The notes: generated from the sequence alone by a model not told the origin. A stretch of 8,922 nucleotides of DNA from Tangfeifania sp. (GCA_018400515.1 JAGYMR010000109.1:1-8922), one strand, 5' to 3'; numbered from the stretch's first letter, positions 1 through 7,028 are shown. A program made the numbers and translations.

Positions 1-1460
1 CGGAGACCGAACCGGTTGATCCCTATTTCTATTTTACCGGAAGCAGCATCAACAGCTCGGAGATTACCCATGTTACCTTCCGGATGTTTGCAAGCAGCTC
101 CTCTTCAGGGCAGCTCTACTGGTTTTATGAGGGGGGGATCGGTTCTTACGCATTTGAGATCAGGGAAGGCTGGAATATCTACCGGTTCAGTGGGTTACCG
201 GACTGGAATGCCCATCCAACCATACAGAAAGTGCGGCTGGATCCGGGAAATACAGCTCCGTTTGATATTCAGCTGGACTGGTTTGCATTGAGTTCAGCGC
301 CCCTCTCGGATCAATACGAAATGGCCGTAAATTACCGCGGAGGCGGTGCCGAGATGCTAACGTTCCCAACCAGTGACGCGGGAGGTTATACCGTCACTGC
401 CCACTGGGAGGAGCTCTCGGATTCGGCCGTGGTAACAACCACCTCAACCAATGAACCGCCGGCGATCGAATGGATTCACCCCCAAAAGGATACCCTCGTT
501 GAACAGGGCAGTCCCTTATTGCTGGAAGCAGCTGCCACCGATGCTGACGGAAAAATTACCGGTGTTACATTCTACCGGGGGAATTTAGCCCTTGCCACCA
601 ATCCGGCACCTCCCTTTCGCTTTGAGTGGATCCCCCAGGCTTCCGGATCCTTTGAACTGAAAGCATCCGCTGTTGATAATGCCATGGAAACCGTTTCCGG
701 TCAGCCGAAAACTGTGGAAGTGGTGCAGCAGGAGGGGTATCCGGAGGGTATTCATGCGGTCCCCGGAATTCTTGAGGCCGAAGATTATGATACCGGGGGA
801 AAGATGATCGCTTATTATGATTCAGATCCCGGGAACCAGGGAACCGCCTACCGTTCTGATGATGTAGATATTGAAGGATTTGGTGAGGGAGACGGCTACT
901 TTATTTCCCGGACCCGGTCCGGGGAGTGGACTGAATACTCCCTGAATGTTTCTGAAGGGATGCTGGTGGATATCGCTGTTTGGGCAGCCAGCGACACGGA
1001 AGTGGGCGAAATCCACCTGGAGATCAATGGTCAACAGGTAACCAATCACCTGCTGGCGGGAGCAACCGGAGGAAAAGAGCAATTTGAGGCGATCTTTTTC
1101 AGGGATGTGTATTTGCATGCGGGAGCGCAAAAGTTGAAGCTCTTTATTGATGAAGGGGGCATCAACATTGACAAAATTGAAATTTCAAAGCACCCAACCA
1201 CCGGCAGCGCCCGGCTGACTGCGCCGGCATCCCGTTTTTTGTATCCCAATCCCGCCAACAAGGAAGTTTTCATTGACGCGGATCCGGGCCGTCAATACCG
1301 TTTAAAAATGGTTTCACTCAACGGGCAGGTGGTAAAAAGCCGGGTGCTTTTGCCCGGGGAGAACCGCAGGGTTTCTGTGGCCGGACTGCCGCCGGGGATC
1401 TATCTGGTGGCCCTGGTTTCGGATGAAGGTGTTTTGAAAGAGAAACTGATAAAATATTGA
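1..1460 (+). CDS. 3' end of T9SS-secreted protein with Ig-like, CBM6 and sorting domains
   Basis: The gene runs in from the left edge; the first complete codon is at 3 and 485 residues are visible. The ATG at 84 is internal, because the frame is open to the edge with matching sequence. Visible residues about 5-97 form a beta-rich, lectin-like domain (DPYFYF, then GWNIYRF, VRLDP and IQLDWF). Residues about 150-240 are a bacterial Ig-like domain (NEPPAIEWIHP, TDADGKITGVTFY). Residues about 252-395 are a CBM6-type sugar-binding module (PGILEAEDYD, GTAYRSDDVDIE, GEWTEYSLNV, INIDKIEI). Residues about 412-485 are a T9SS type A sorting domain (FLYPNPANKEVFIDA, LPPGIYLVAL, final KLIKY). CBM6 modules bind glycans, and the C-terminal domain is normally removed on export through the outer membrane. 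The catalytic part, if there is one, lies upstream, so the enzyme class cannot be named. The domain calls are strong; the overall function is inferred. Confidence 0.88.
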   Translation, partial: ETEPVDPYFYFTGSSINSSEITHVTFRMFASSSSSGQLYWFYEGGIGSYAFEIREGWNIYRFSGLPDWNAHPTIQKVRLDPGNTAPFDIQLDWFALSSAPLSDQYEMAVNYRGGGAEMLTFPTSDAGGYTVTAHWEELSDSAVVTTTSTNEPPAIEWIHPQKDTLVEQGSPLLLEAAATDADGKITGVTFYRGNLALATNPAPPFRFEWIPQASGSFELKASAVDNAMETVSGQPKTVEVVQQEGYPEGIHAVPGILEAEDYDTGGKMIAYYDSDPGNQGTAYRSDDVDIEGFGEGDGYFISRTRSGEWTEYSLNVSEGMLVDIAVWAASDTEVGEIHLEINGQQVTNHLLAGATGGKEQFEAIFFRDVYLHAGAQKLKLFIDEGGINIDKIEISKHPTTGSARLTAPASRFLYPNPANKEVFIDADPGRQYRLKMVSLNGQVVKSRVLLPGENRRVSVAGLPPGIYLVALVSDEGVLKEKLIKY

Positions 1461-1473
1461 TAAAAAGATGTTG

Positions 1474-1506
1474 CCGGAGGCACGGGACTGGCCGTGAATG
1501 TTCCGG
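1474..1506 (+). terminator. Stem-loop between T9SS gene and sulfatase
   Basis: CCGGA (1474-1478) pairs with TCCGG (1502-1506), and inside it CACGG (1481-1485) pairs with CCGTG (1492-1496) around a six-base loop. It lies 14 bases after the upstream stop and about 30 bases before the sulfatase ATG. There is no clean T-run afterwards, only GGTTTTACA. It could be a weak terminator, an mRNA-end stabiliser, or chance. It also argues against starting the sulfatase at the ATG at 1494... that is, at 1498 or nearby, since the structure covers that area. Confidence 0.3.
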
Positions 1507-1535
1507 AAAATGGTTTTACACTAAAAATAATAATT

Positions 1536-3002
1536 ATGAATTTTGTTTTTAACCGCCGTTTTTTGATGACGCCTGCCTTGTGTTTATTATCGTTGTTAAC
1601 GATGGGGCAGCAAGAGAAACCCAATATTCTGGTTATTTTTACCGATGATCAGGGGTACGCCGATATTGGAGCCCAGGGGATGGTAAGCGATATTAAGACG
1701 CCCAACCTGGACAAACTGGCCCAAAACGGGGTGCGCATGACCTCGGGGTATATTACAGCGCCCCAGTGTGCCCCCTCCCGGGCCGGGCTGATGACCGGCC
1801 GGTACCAGCAACGTTTCGGGGTTGACCACAACGGGACCATTCCTGTCCCGCTGGAGGAAGTCCTCATTCCGGAGCGGATGAGCGAAGCCGGTTATGTTAC
1901 CGGGATGACGGGCAAGTGGCATTTGCAGCCGCTTCATGTGCATCCCGAATGGATAAAAGAGCATATCCCGGAGATTAAGGATAAAGAGCGGTACGGGCCC
2001 CGGGACATTCCGGTGGAGAATAAAATGCCCTATTTCCCCCATGCCCGCGGGTTTCAGGAGGTTTATTACGGATCGATGTACCGGGTGCTTGCCAATTATG
2101 ATCTTTGTGGAAACGATCTTGACCTGCAATGGATGGATGAGGACGGCTACCGGCTGGACAACCAGACCGAGGCCGCGGTGACCTTTATTGAGCGCAATCA
2201 TGACCAACCTTTTTTCTTCTATTTACCCTATTTTGCTCCCCATGTTCCCCTGGAAGCTACGGAGAAGTACCTGGGGCGTTTTCCGGGGGATATGCCTGAG
2301 CGGCGCCGGTACTGCCTGGCGATGATGGCCGCCATTGACGACGGGTTGGGCAGGATCGTCGAAACGCTTAAAAACTACGGGATCTATGAAAACACACTGA
2401 TCTTTTTTATCAGCGATAACGGTGCCCCGCTAAAAATTGACAAAAAGGATATCCCGCTAACCTTTAAAGGCGGCGCGTGGGATGGTTCGCTGAATGACCC
2501 CTGGGTAGGGGAGAAAGGGATGATCTCGGAAGGAGGCATCCGGGTGCCCTTTATCATGTCCTGGCCGGCAGTGCTACCCAAAGGGTTGGTGTACGACCGC
2601 CCGGTTATCTCCCTCGATATGGCAGCCACCGCAATGGAAGCGGCCGGGAAAACGAAACCGGGAACGCTGGACGGAACCAACCTCATCCCTTACCTCACCG
2701 GGAAGAAAAAGGGCGACCCACATGAGGCCCTTTTCTGGCGGTTCTGGGATCAGTCGGCCGTGCGTATGGGCGACTGGAAATTCCTTAAAGCCGGCAAACG
2801 GGAGTACCTGTTCAACCTGGCCTCAGAGGAACATGAAACCCGGAACCTTATCGGGGACTACCCCGAAAAGGCAGCCGGCATGAAAAAAAGGCTGGAAGCC
2901 TGGGGTGCTGAATTGAAAAATCCGGGAATCCCGGATGGGGAACTCCGGAGGGAGAAAAACTGGTACGATCACTATTTTAAAGGGGTAGAAAACAAAAAAT
3001 AA
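1536..3002 (+). CDS. Secreted type I (S1 family) sulfatase
   Basis: Hydrolyses sulfate esters, most likely on a polysaccharide or its oligosaccharides, after export. With the start at 1536 the protein has 488 residues, usual for S1 sulfatases. This start follows an A/T-rich leader and gives a typical signal peptide (basic NRR, then a hydrophobic run ending near TMGQQ). The in-frame ATG at 1494 would add 14 residues ahead of it and overlaps a hairpin. Metal ligands are seen as DD at residues 37-38 (FTDDQGYADIG) and DN at 294-295 (ISDNGAP). C78 in CAPSRAGLMTGR is the cysteine to be converted to formylglycine, so a maturation enzyme must be encoded elsewhere. GKWHL (126-130), H236 (FAPHVP) and KGMISEGGIRVP (from 327) complete the active site. 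The C-terminal subdomain includes REYLFNLASEEHETRNL. The catalytic set looks intact. The subfamily and the sulfate position cannot be told from sequence alone. It sits 48 bases before the next gene, probably in one transcript. Confidence 0.95.
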   Translation: MNFVFNRRFLMTPALCLLSLLTMGQQEKPNILVIFTDDQGYADIGAQGMVSDIKTPNLDKLAQNGVRMTSGYITAPQCAPSRAGLMTGRYQQRFGVDHNGTIPVPLEEVLIPERMSEAGYVTGMTGKWHLQPLHVHPEWIKEHIPEIKDKERYGPRDIPVENKMPYFPHARGFQEVYYGSMYRVLANYDLCGNDLDLQWMDEDGYRLDNQTEAAVTFIERNHDQPFFFYLPYFAPHVPLEATEKYLGRFPGDMPERRRYCLAMMAAIDDGLGRIVETLKNYGIYENTLIFFISDNGAPLKIDKKDIPLTFKGGAWDGSLNDPWVGEKGMISEGGIRVPFIMSWPAVLPKGLVYDRPVISLDMAATAMEAAGKTKPGTLDGTNLIPYLTGKKKGDPHEALFWRFWDQSAVRMGDWKFLKAGKREYLFNLASEEHETRNLIGDYPEKAAGMKKRLEAWGAELKNPGIPDGELRREKNWYDHYFKGVENKK

Positions 3003-3050
3003 TAAAACCGAAGACTCCTTTGATGAAGGGGAGAATAAAAAGAGACAAAA

Positions 3051-4118
3051 ATGCGCATGTTCAAAAACTATTTTTTTACGGGGGTTTTAATGCTGCTGTT
3101 TGCAGCACCCGGTTGCAAGGCCGAAGATCCTGAAGATCAAATTATTATCGATGAAGAAACCCCGGAAGAGGGGAAGCAGCGGGAGGAACTCCCCGATACC
3201 TTAAAAACCGTTGGACTGGCATATACTACCTGGCACCGTCCTGCCCTCTGGGATAACTACTGGGGAACCCCGGAACTGGGGAAATACGTATCGGACGACC
3301 GCAGCGTGATCCGGCGGCATGGTGAGTGGCTGGCGGATGCCGGTGTTGATTTTATTTTTATAGACTGGTCCAATGACATCGACTATGTCTATGGAAAAAC
3401 GAGGGGACGGCCGGATTTCGACATGATCGAAGAGACGGTGCCCATCATTTTTGAGGAGTGGAAAAGCATTGAAAATGCTCCGAAAATTGCCATTATGCTG
3501 GGGTGCCCCGGAAAAAAGGAGGCTTTTACCGATGGGCGGATGCAACGGAAGATCGATCAGGTCCACGACATGTTCATCGATAATGAGGAGCGCCGCGACC
3601 AGTACTATAATTACCTGGGAAAACCCCTGATCATGGTCTATGTGGGCACCCCTTCGCCTTTTCAGACAGGCCTTCCTGAAGGCATTGATGATAACCGTTT
3701 TATTTTCAGGTATGTTACCGGCTATGTTTCCGAACAGGCGTATTTAAGGACTCCCGACAGGCTCAGTAAATATGGTTACTGGTCGTGGGAGGACCGCGGA
3801 GAGCAAACCTATACCATGCTTGACGGGAAACCCGAGTGCTGCACCATTACGGCGGCGTCCCGCCCCCAGCGGGGAGATGATCCCGACGATCCCGCCCATA
3901 TTCCTGCCCGGGGAAGGGAAAACGGGAAAACTTTTACAGAGCGGTGGAAACGTGCCCGTGACCTGGATGTGAAAGTGGCCCTGGTTGTTTCCTGGAATGA
4001 ATGGGTAAAAGGGGAGCAACCATCGCCGGAGGTTAGCAAGGATCTGGAACCTTCGGAGGAGTTCGGGGACGATTACCTGCAGTTGCTAAAACAGGAGATC
4101 AAAAATTTTAAAAAATGA
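3051..4118 (+). CDS. Lipoprotein with GH99/GH71-like (beta/alpha)8 glycosidase domain
   Basis: The 355-residue product has a lipobox AAPGC, so C22 is the probable lipidated residue, followed by an acidic linker (about residues 25-50) that would hold the enzyme off the membrane. The catalytic-type domain spans about 52-355. Marks of the GH99/GH71-like barrel are VGLAYTTWHRP (54-64), AGVDFIFIDWSND (97-109), the strand KPLIMVYVGTP (191-201) and VVSWNEW (312-318). E317 in WNEW is the best candidate catalytic acid, with D105 on another strand end; both assignments are inferences from family patterns. Related Bacteroidota proteins are often annotated only as GH99-like or as a domain of unknown function, so an endo-acting glycosidase role is likely and the substrate unknown. 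The C-terminus (EVSKDLEPSEEFGDDYL to NFKK) looks like a natural end. The stop overlaps the start of the following degraded frame. A second ATG at 3057 is possible; 3051 sits after an A-rich leader. Confidence 0.78.
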   Translation: MRMFKNYFFTGVLMLLFAAPGCKAEDPEDQIIIDEETPEEGKQREELPDTLKTVGLAYTTWHRPALWDNYWGTPELGKYVSDDRSVIRRHGEWLADAGVDFIFIDWSNDIDYVYGKTRGRPDFDMIEETVPIIFEEWKSIENAPKIAIMLGCPGKKEAFTDGRMQRKIDQVHDMFIDNEERRDQYYNYLGKPLIMVYVGTPSPFQTGLPEGIDDNRFIFRYVTGYVSEQAYLRTPDRLSKYGYWSWEDRGEQTYTMLDGKPECCTITAASRPQRGDDPDDPAHIPARGRENGKTFTERWKRARDLDVKVALVVSWNEWVKGEQPSPEVSKDLEPSEEFGDDYLQLLKQEIKNFKK

Positions 4119-4120
4119 TG
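4110..4120 (+). other. A6 run with overlapping stop and double start (AAAAAATGATG)
   Basis: A run of six A (4110-4115) leads into ATGATG. The TGA stop of the upstream gene is at 4116-4118 and the next frame can start at 4115 or 4118. The next frame is -1 relative to the upstream one. The layout allows translational coupling, or in principle a slip on the A-run that would join the two frames. Neither can be shown here. Confidence 0.5.
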
Positions 4121-4591
4121 GAGTCCTCTTGGTTCGTCGATGTGTTTACCCGTGAATTTAACCGGGATATTGCCCCCATGAAAGGGGGATATACCGATAA
4201 CTACTACTATCAGTTGATCGCCAATGTCCGGAAATTTAAAGGAATGGAAAAACCTCCGGTCTATTCCGAACCAGAAAACATCGGGATCGACGGAGAATAC
4301 GACGACTGGCAGGAGGTTAAACCGGTTTTTTATGATGCCCCGGGGGATGTGATGCCCCGGGATTTTAAAGGATACGATACCACTGTGGTGTACACCAATA
4401 AAACGGGAAGAAATGACATTGTGGAGAGCCGCGTCACACAGGATCAAAAGATCCCTTTAGAGGCGATCGGAAGCACCCGTTTTGATTTTCACTGGGCGGA
4501 TAATCCGCAACATTTAAGGGATATTTCGGCATTTTTTCTGGACGGGGATTCAGCTCCTGACAGGAGATTCAACTACCGGTACCAACGATAG
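4115..4591 (+). pseudogene. Decayed 3' remnant of a GH99-like plus CBM9-like gene
   Basis: The frame encodes 158 residues with no signal peptide, odd in a locus where every complete neighbour is exported. Residues about 15-43 (FNRDIAPMKGG, DNYYYQLIANVRKFKG) line up with the last 28 residues of the gene directly upstream (VSKDLEPSEEFG, DDYLQLLKQEIKNFKK), so this is the tail of a second catalytic domain whose first 300 or so residues are gone. Residues about 52-106 open a CBM9-like module (IGIDGEYDDWQEVKP, like IDGIFNDWE in the gene at 5851). Then the sequence jumps from TGRNDIVESRVTQDQ to IPLEAIGSTRFDFHWADNP, without the strands (YFxVEA type) expected between. The end, GDSAPDRRFNYRY, looks native. 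This suggests both a 5' truncation and an internal in-frame deletion. A short functional protein made by coupling to the upstream stop cannot be excluded. Confidence 0.7.
4441..4454 (+). repeat. Short inverted repeat at the presumed deletion junction
   Basis: GGATC-AAAA-GATCC is a perfect 5 bp inverted repeat with a four-base spacer. It lies where the CBM9-like reading frame appears to jump over missing strands. It could mark the deletion joint, but a repeat this short can occur by chance. Confidence 0.35.
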
Positions 4592-4635
4592 ATCTTTTTC
4601 AAACAAGTTATTTTGGAGTAATTGGGGGATTGTTG

Positions 4636-4663
4636 CTTTTCTTTGAAAAGATTTTTTATTTTT
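4636..4663 (+). terminator. Probable intrinsic terminator after the remnant gene
   Basis: CTTTTC (4636-4641) pairs with GAAAAG (4645-4650) around a TTT loop, followed at once by a T-rich tract (ATTTTTTATTTTTA). The position, 45 bases after the stop at 4591, suits a transcript end. The stem is short and A/T-rich, so it may be weak. Confidence 0.45.
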
Positions 4664-4769
4664 ACGTCTCCTGCTAATCACAGGGCAAAAGGCTATAAAA
4701 AAAACAGGCATTGGAACGAACCTGAAAGGATTTTGGATAAATCTGAAAAACGGTCGTTTCCCTGGAGGG

Positions 4770-4777
4770 TATCTTTG
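4770..4777 (+). promoter_or_regulatory. Possible Bacteroidota -7 promoter box upstream of 4859
   Basis: TATCTTTG matches the TAnnTTTG consensus of the Bacteroidota main sigma factor and lies about 80 bases before the ATG at 4859. No good TTTG -33 box sits at the usual 19-21 base spacing, so this is a half-site match only. Confidence 0.3.
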
Positions 4778-4807
4778 ATTTTAAGCAGCATTCCCGGCGA
4801 GTTGTGA

Positions 4808-4835
4808 AGCCGGAAATGATCCGGTTGAAATTTTT
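4808..4835 (+). terminator. Hairpin plus T-run in the leader of the 4859 gene
   Basis: AGCCGGA (4808-4814) pairs with TCCGGTT (4820-4826, one G-T pair) around loop AATGA, followed by GAAATTTTT. It resembles a small intrinsic terminator. Because it lies downstream of the possible promoter and about 30 bases before the ATG, it could also act as a leader attenuator. It has not been shown to do either. Confidence 0.35.
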
Positions 4836-4858
4836 AACCATTGATATCAAATTGAGTC

Positions 4859-5803
4859 ATGAAAAGAACTTATTTATTGCCTTTGCTTTTTCTTTTTTTA
4901 CTCCTGTCAGGTCATTCCGCTTTAAATGCAGGCGAACCCTGTTGCCACATTCTTATTTGCTGCCGGGGGAATAATGACGGGATGACATTTCTTGTGAACG
5001 GCCAATGGGAGGCGCGGCACGATTATAAAGACCTGGACCATGTGCGCGATATCCTGCAAAAAATCAAAGATGCGGGCATTCATACGGTGATCATTGACAT
5101 GACCAATCCTTCGCAATGGACCCGTTTCCGGGAGGAATACATTCCCATGGTACATAATGTGCAACAGGTTTGCCGGGAAAAGAACATGCAGTATTTTATG
5201 TTTATTGGTGGTGCGCTGCCCGAACAGATAAAGCGAAACAATAACATAAAAAAAAGCGCCTTTGATTTCTGGAACGGGATCGCCGAAGAGATCTGGAATA
5301 CCTGGGCCCAGTCCCCCACCTACCGCAGGTATGGCTACGGAGATGACCGCCCGGTTCTTTTGGTTTTTCAACCCGCCGACATGTATTGGGAGCGGTATGC
5401 CGCGGTTTCTGCAGAAGAGAAATCGTTCCTTTCCAAATTTCATATCGGAACCACCCAGGTCAATGATCCGATCCTTCCGGGGAAGTCCGACGGCTGGGGA
5501 TACCGCAATTATTCGCAAAGCGTTGACGGAAAGGTCCGGTTTGTTTCTCCCAATGGGGGGGTAGCCCCCGGTGACCCCTGGTACCGTATCAGTGAAACCT
5601 CCTGGAAGGAACGGGTGGAATGGGCCCGGGAGGCCGCCCATTACAGCATTTATGGTTCCTATGATGATACCTGCGATGCGATTCACTGGGGGATTGCCGA
5701 CACCAGAAACTGCGATGTACCGCTCAAGAAATATCCGGGGGACCAGCCGTACCTCTATTACAATGTGGTGAAAAATGCCCTGAATGGGGAAACTGCCGAG
5801 TAG
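4859..5803 (+). CDS. Secreted divergent GH99/GH71-like protein, WNEW motif absent
   Basis: The 314-residue product starts with a clear signal peptide (KR, a leucine/phenylalanine-rich core, cleavage near ALNA, residue 24). I do not recognise a named family, but the order of motifs follows the lipoprotein at 3051: DAGIHTVIIDMTNPSQW (71-87) matches AGVDFIFIDWSN, RPVLLVFQPADMYW (164-177) matches KPLIMVYVGTP, and SWKERVEWAREA (248-259) matches TFTERWKRARDL. The distance from the IID/FID aspartate to the RP/KP strand is 84 residues here and 86 there. Where the relative has VVSWNEW, this protein has YGSYDDTCDAIHW (265-277), so the expected glutamate is replaced by an Asp pair. It may use a different catalytic residue, or act as a binding protein. 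Two CysCys pairs (28-29, 34-35) lie just after the signal peptide. It is followed after 47 bases by the CBM9/PKD gene, probably in one operon. A role in the same glycan pathway is inferred from context. Confidence 0.7.
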   Translation: MKRTYLLPLLFLFLLLSGHSALNAGEPCCHILICCRGNNDGMTFLVNGQWEARHDYKDLDHVRDILQKIKDAGIHTVIIDMTNPSQWTRFREEYIPMVHNVQQVCREKNMQYFMFIGGALPEQIKRNNNIKKSAFDFWNGIAEEIWNTWAQSPTYRRYGYGDDRPVLLVFQPADMYWERYAAVSAEEKSFLSKFHIGTTQVNDPILPGKSDGWGYRNYSQSVDGKVRFVSPNGGVAPGDPWYRISETSWKERVEWAREAAHYSIYGSYDDTCDAIHWGIADTRNCDVPLKKYPGDQPYLYYNVVKNALNGETAE

Positions 5804-5850
5804 GAAAAACACTGCTTATGGTTGGATCATTCAACTTTAAACGAAAATTC

Positions 5851-6948
5851 ATGAAATCTGTACGATTTGTTTTCTCTCTTTTTGTAGCGACCATGCTGCT
5901 TTCCGCTTCAAACGTAGTTTCTGCCTTTTCCCGGCCCGATACCATTTTTAAGGTATTTCAGTTCCCGCAAAACCAGATCCCCCGGATTGACGGGATCTTT
6001 AATGACTGGGAAATGGTCCCCGACTCATTTGCCATCGGTCTGGATCAGCTGAAAGATACCGAAGCCGGAAAAGGGTTTGACCTGGATCCGCGTGATTTTG
6101 ACATTGATGTCAAAGTTGGCTGGGTGAAGGGCTTAAACCGCCTCTATTTTTGCATTGAAGCATACGACGACTCCTGGGATTTCGAGGACCCTGCCCTGCG
6201 GCAGGATATTTTTGAACTGGTGGTGGATGCGGATGTGTCCGGAGGTCCTTTCATTAAGCAGGAGAATGCCAATAAAGCGGTCGTTCCCGTGAATGAACTG
6301 CATTTCCGGGGACACGGAGCCCATGCCCAGAACTACCATATTTTTATGCCGGTAAAAAATAAAGACTGGGCCATGATTTGGGGAAATACGCCCTGGATTA
6401 AGGACTTTCCACACGCCAATGCTGCTTACAGTTACGATTTTAAGCACGGGGAGTCCGGGAAACTGAAGATGGAGTTCTGGATCACTCCCTTTGATTATGC
6501 GGCCGTGGAAGGGATCGACCGCTCGGTGGTTTCTACCCTGAAAGAAAATGAGATCATCGGACTCTCCTGGTGCATCCTCGAATTTGACACCGACAAGGAA
6601 AAGGTGGATGCTTTTATGAATCTGGCCCATGATACCCGCATGATCAACAACGGGGATTATGTAAATGCCTTCCGGCTGATGCCGCTGAGCAAGGCTTTTC
6701 TGCCTGAGATACAGGCCAACTGGTCCTTTCTGGAAATTGACCGGGAGCGGCGGGTCATTCAGTTTAAAGATGAATCCTCCGGGAATATTGATAAGTGGCA
6801 CTGGGATTTCGGGGACGGATCCACTTCCGGTGAACAAAATCCGCAACACCGGTATCAGCGGGCAGGCGAATGGACGGTGATCCTGACGGTTGAGGGACCT
6901 GCAGGGCGTTCGGTGCGTTCAAAAGTATGGGATGTTGTTACTAAGTAG
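5851..6948 (+). CDS. Secreted CBM9-like and PKD domain glycan-binding protein
   Basis: Starting at 5851 gives 365 residues with a standard signal peptide (MKSVRF, hydrophobic core, cleavage near VVSA). An in-frame ATG at 5818 would put 11 extra, partly basic residues in front and is less likely. Residues about 35-285 form a CBM9-like module: QIPRIDGIFNDWEMVPDSF opens it, LNRLYFCIEAYDDSWDF and DIFELVVDADVSGGPF are its core strands, and GKLKMEFWITPFDY and EIIGLSWCILEFD follow. Such modules bind sugar chains or chain ends in other proteins. Residues about 290-365 are a PKD domain (DKWHWDFGDGSTSG, NPQHRYQRAGEWTVILTV), a common extracellular spacer or binding fold. There is no catalytic domain, no lipobox and no T9SS sorting domain, so it is probably periplasmic or released. 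It is likely to work as a binding partner for the neighbouring enzymes. The ligand is unknown. Confidence 0.82.
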   Translation: MKSVRFVFSLFVATMLLSASNVVSAFSRPDTIFKVFQFPQNQIPRIDGIFNDWEMVPDSFAIGLDQLKDTEAGKGFDLDPRDFDIDVKVGWVKGLNRLYFCIEAYDDSWDFEDPALRQDIFELVVDADVSGGPFIKQENANKAVVPVNELHFRGHGAHAQNYHIFMPVKNKDWAMIWGNTPWIKDFPHANAAYSYDFKHGESGKLKMEFWITPFDYAAVEGIDRSVVSTLKENEIIGLSWCILEFDTDKEKVDAFMNLAHDTRMINNGDYVNAFRLMPLSKAFLPEIQANWSFLEIDRERRVIQFKDESSGNIDKWHWDFGDGSTSGEQNPQHRYQRAGEWTVILTVEGPAGRSVRSKVWDVVTK

Positions 6949-6970
6949 CACGTTTCATATCAATGAATTT

Positions 6971-6978
6971 TATTTTTG
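6971..6978 (+). promoter_or_regulatory. Possible Bacteroidota -7 promoter box upstream of 7161
   Basis: TATTTTTG fits TAnnTTTG and sits 23 bases after the stop of the CBM9/PKD gene, within a 212-base gap before the next gene. A matching -33 TTTG at normal spacing is not visible. It could start a transcript with a leader of about 180 bases. Confidence 0.28.
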
Positions 6979-7028
6979 CTGATGGAGGGGAGCCGGTTTT
7001 GCATCAAAAGCGGATCATGGAGAAGGCT

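Larger units (their letters stand above)
4592..4858 (+). other. Gene-free interval with terminator-like and promoter-like signals
   Basis: No convincing gene lies in these 267 bases. A 61-codon frame at 4622-4807 has no recognisable domain or signal peptide and covers the hairpin and promoter-like box, so I leave it out. The interval is more A/T-rich than its neighbours. It may separate two transcripts: one ending after the remnant gene, the other starting before 4859. Confidence 0.5.

Noticed and set aside
1494..1535. Upstream start for the sulfatase
   Set aside because: It would put 14 residues before a normal signal peptide and overlaps the 1474-1506 hairpin; 1536 has a better A/T-rich leader.
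1596..2207. Minus-strand open frame inside the sulfatase
   Set aside because: It covers the catalytic region of an intact sulfatase on the other strand and shows no motif of its own.
4622..4807. Plus-strand 61-codon frame in the gap before 4859
   Set aside because: No domain or signal peptide, odd composition, and it overlaps terminator-like and promoter-like sequences.
4922..5812. Long minus-strand open frame (296 codons)
   Set aside because: It is fully antisense to the 4859 gene, which has a signal peptide and family-like motifs; the antisense product has no recognisable domain and biased composition.
5818..5850. Upstream start for the CBM9/PKD gene
   Set aside because: It adds 11 residues before the typical signal peptide that begins MKSVRF at 5851.
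6133..6849. Minus-strand open frame inside the CBM9/PKD gene
   Set aside because: Shadow of a clear plus-strand gene, with no domain or plausible leader.
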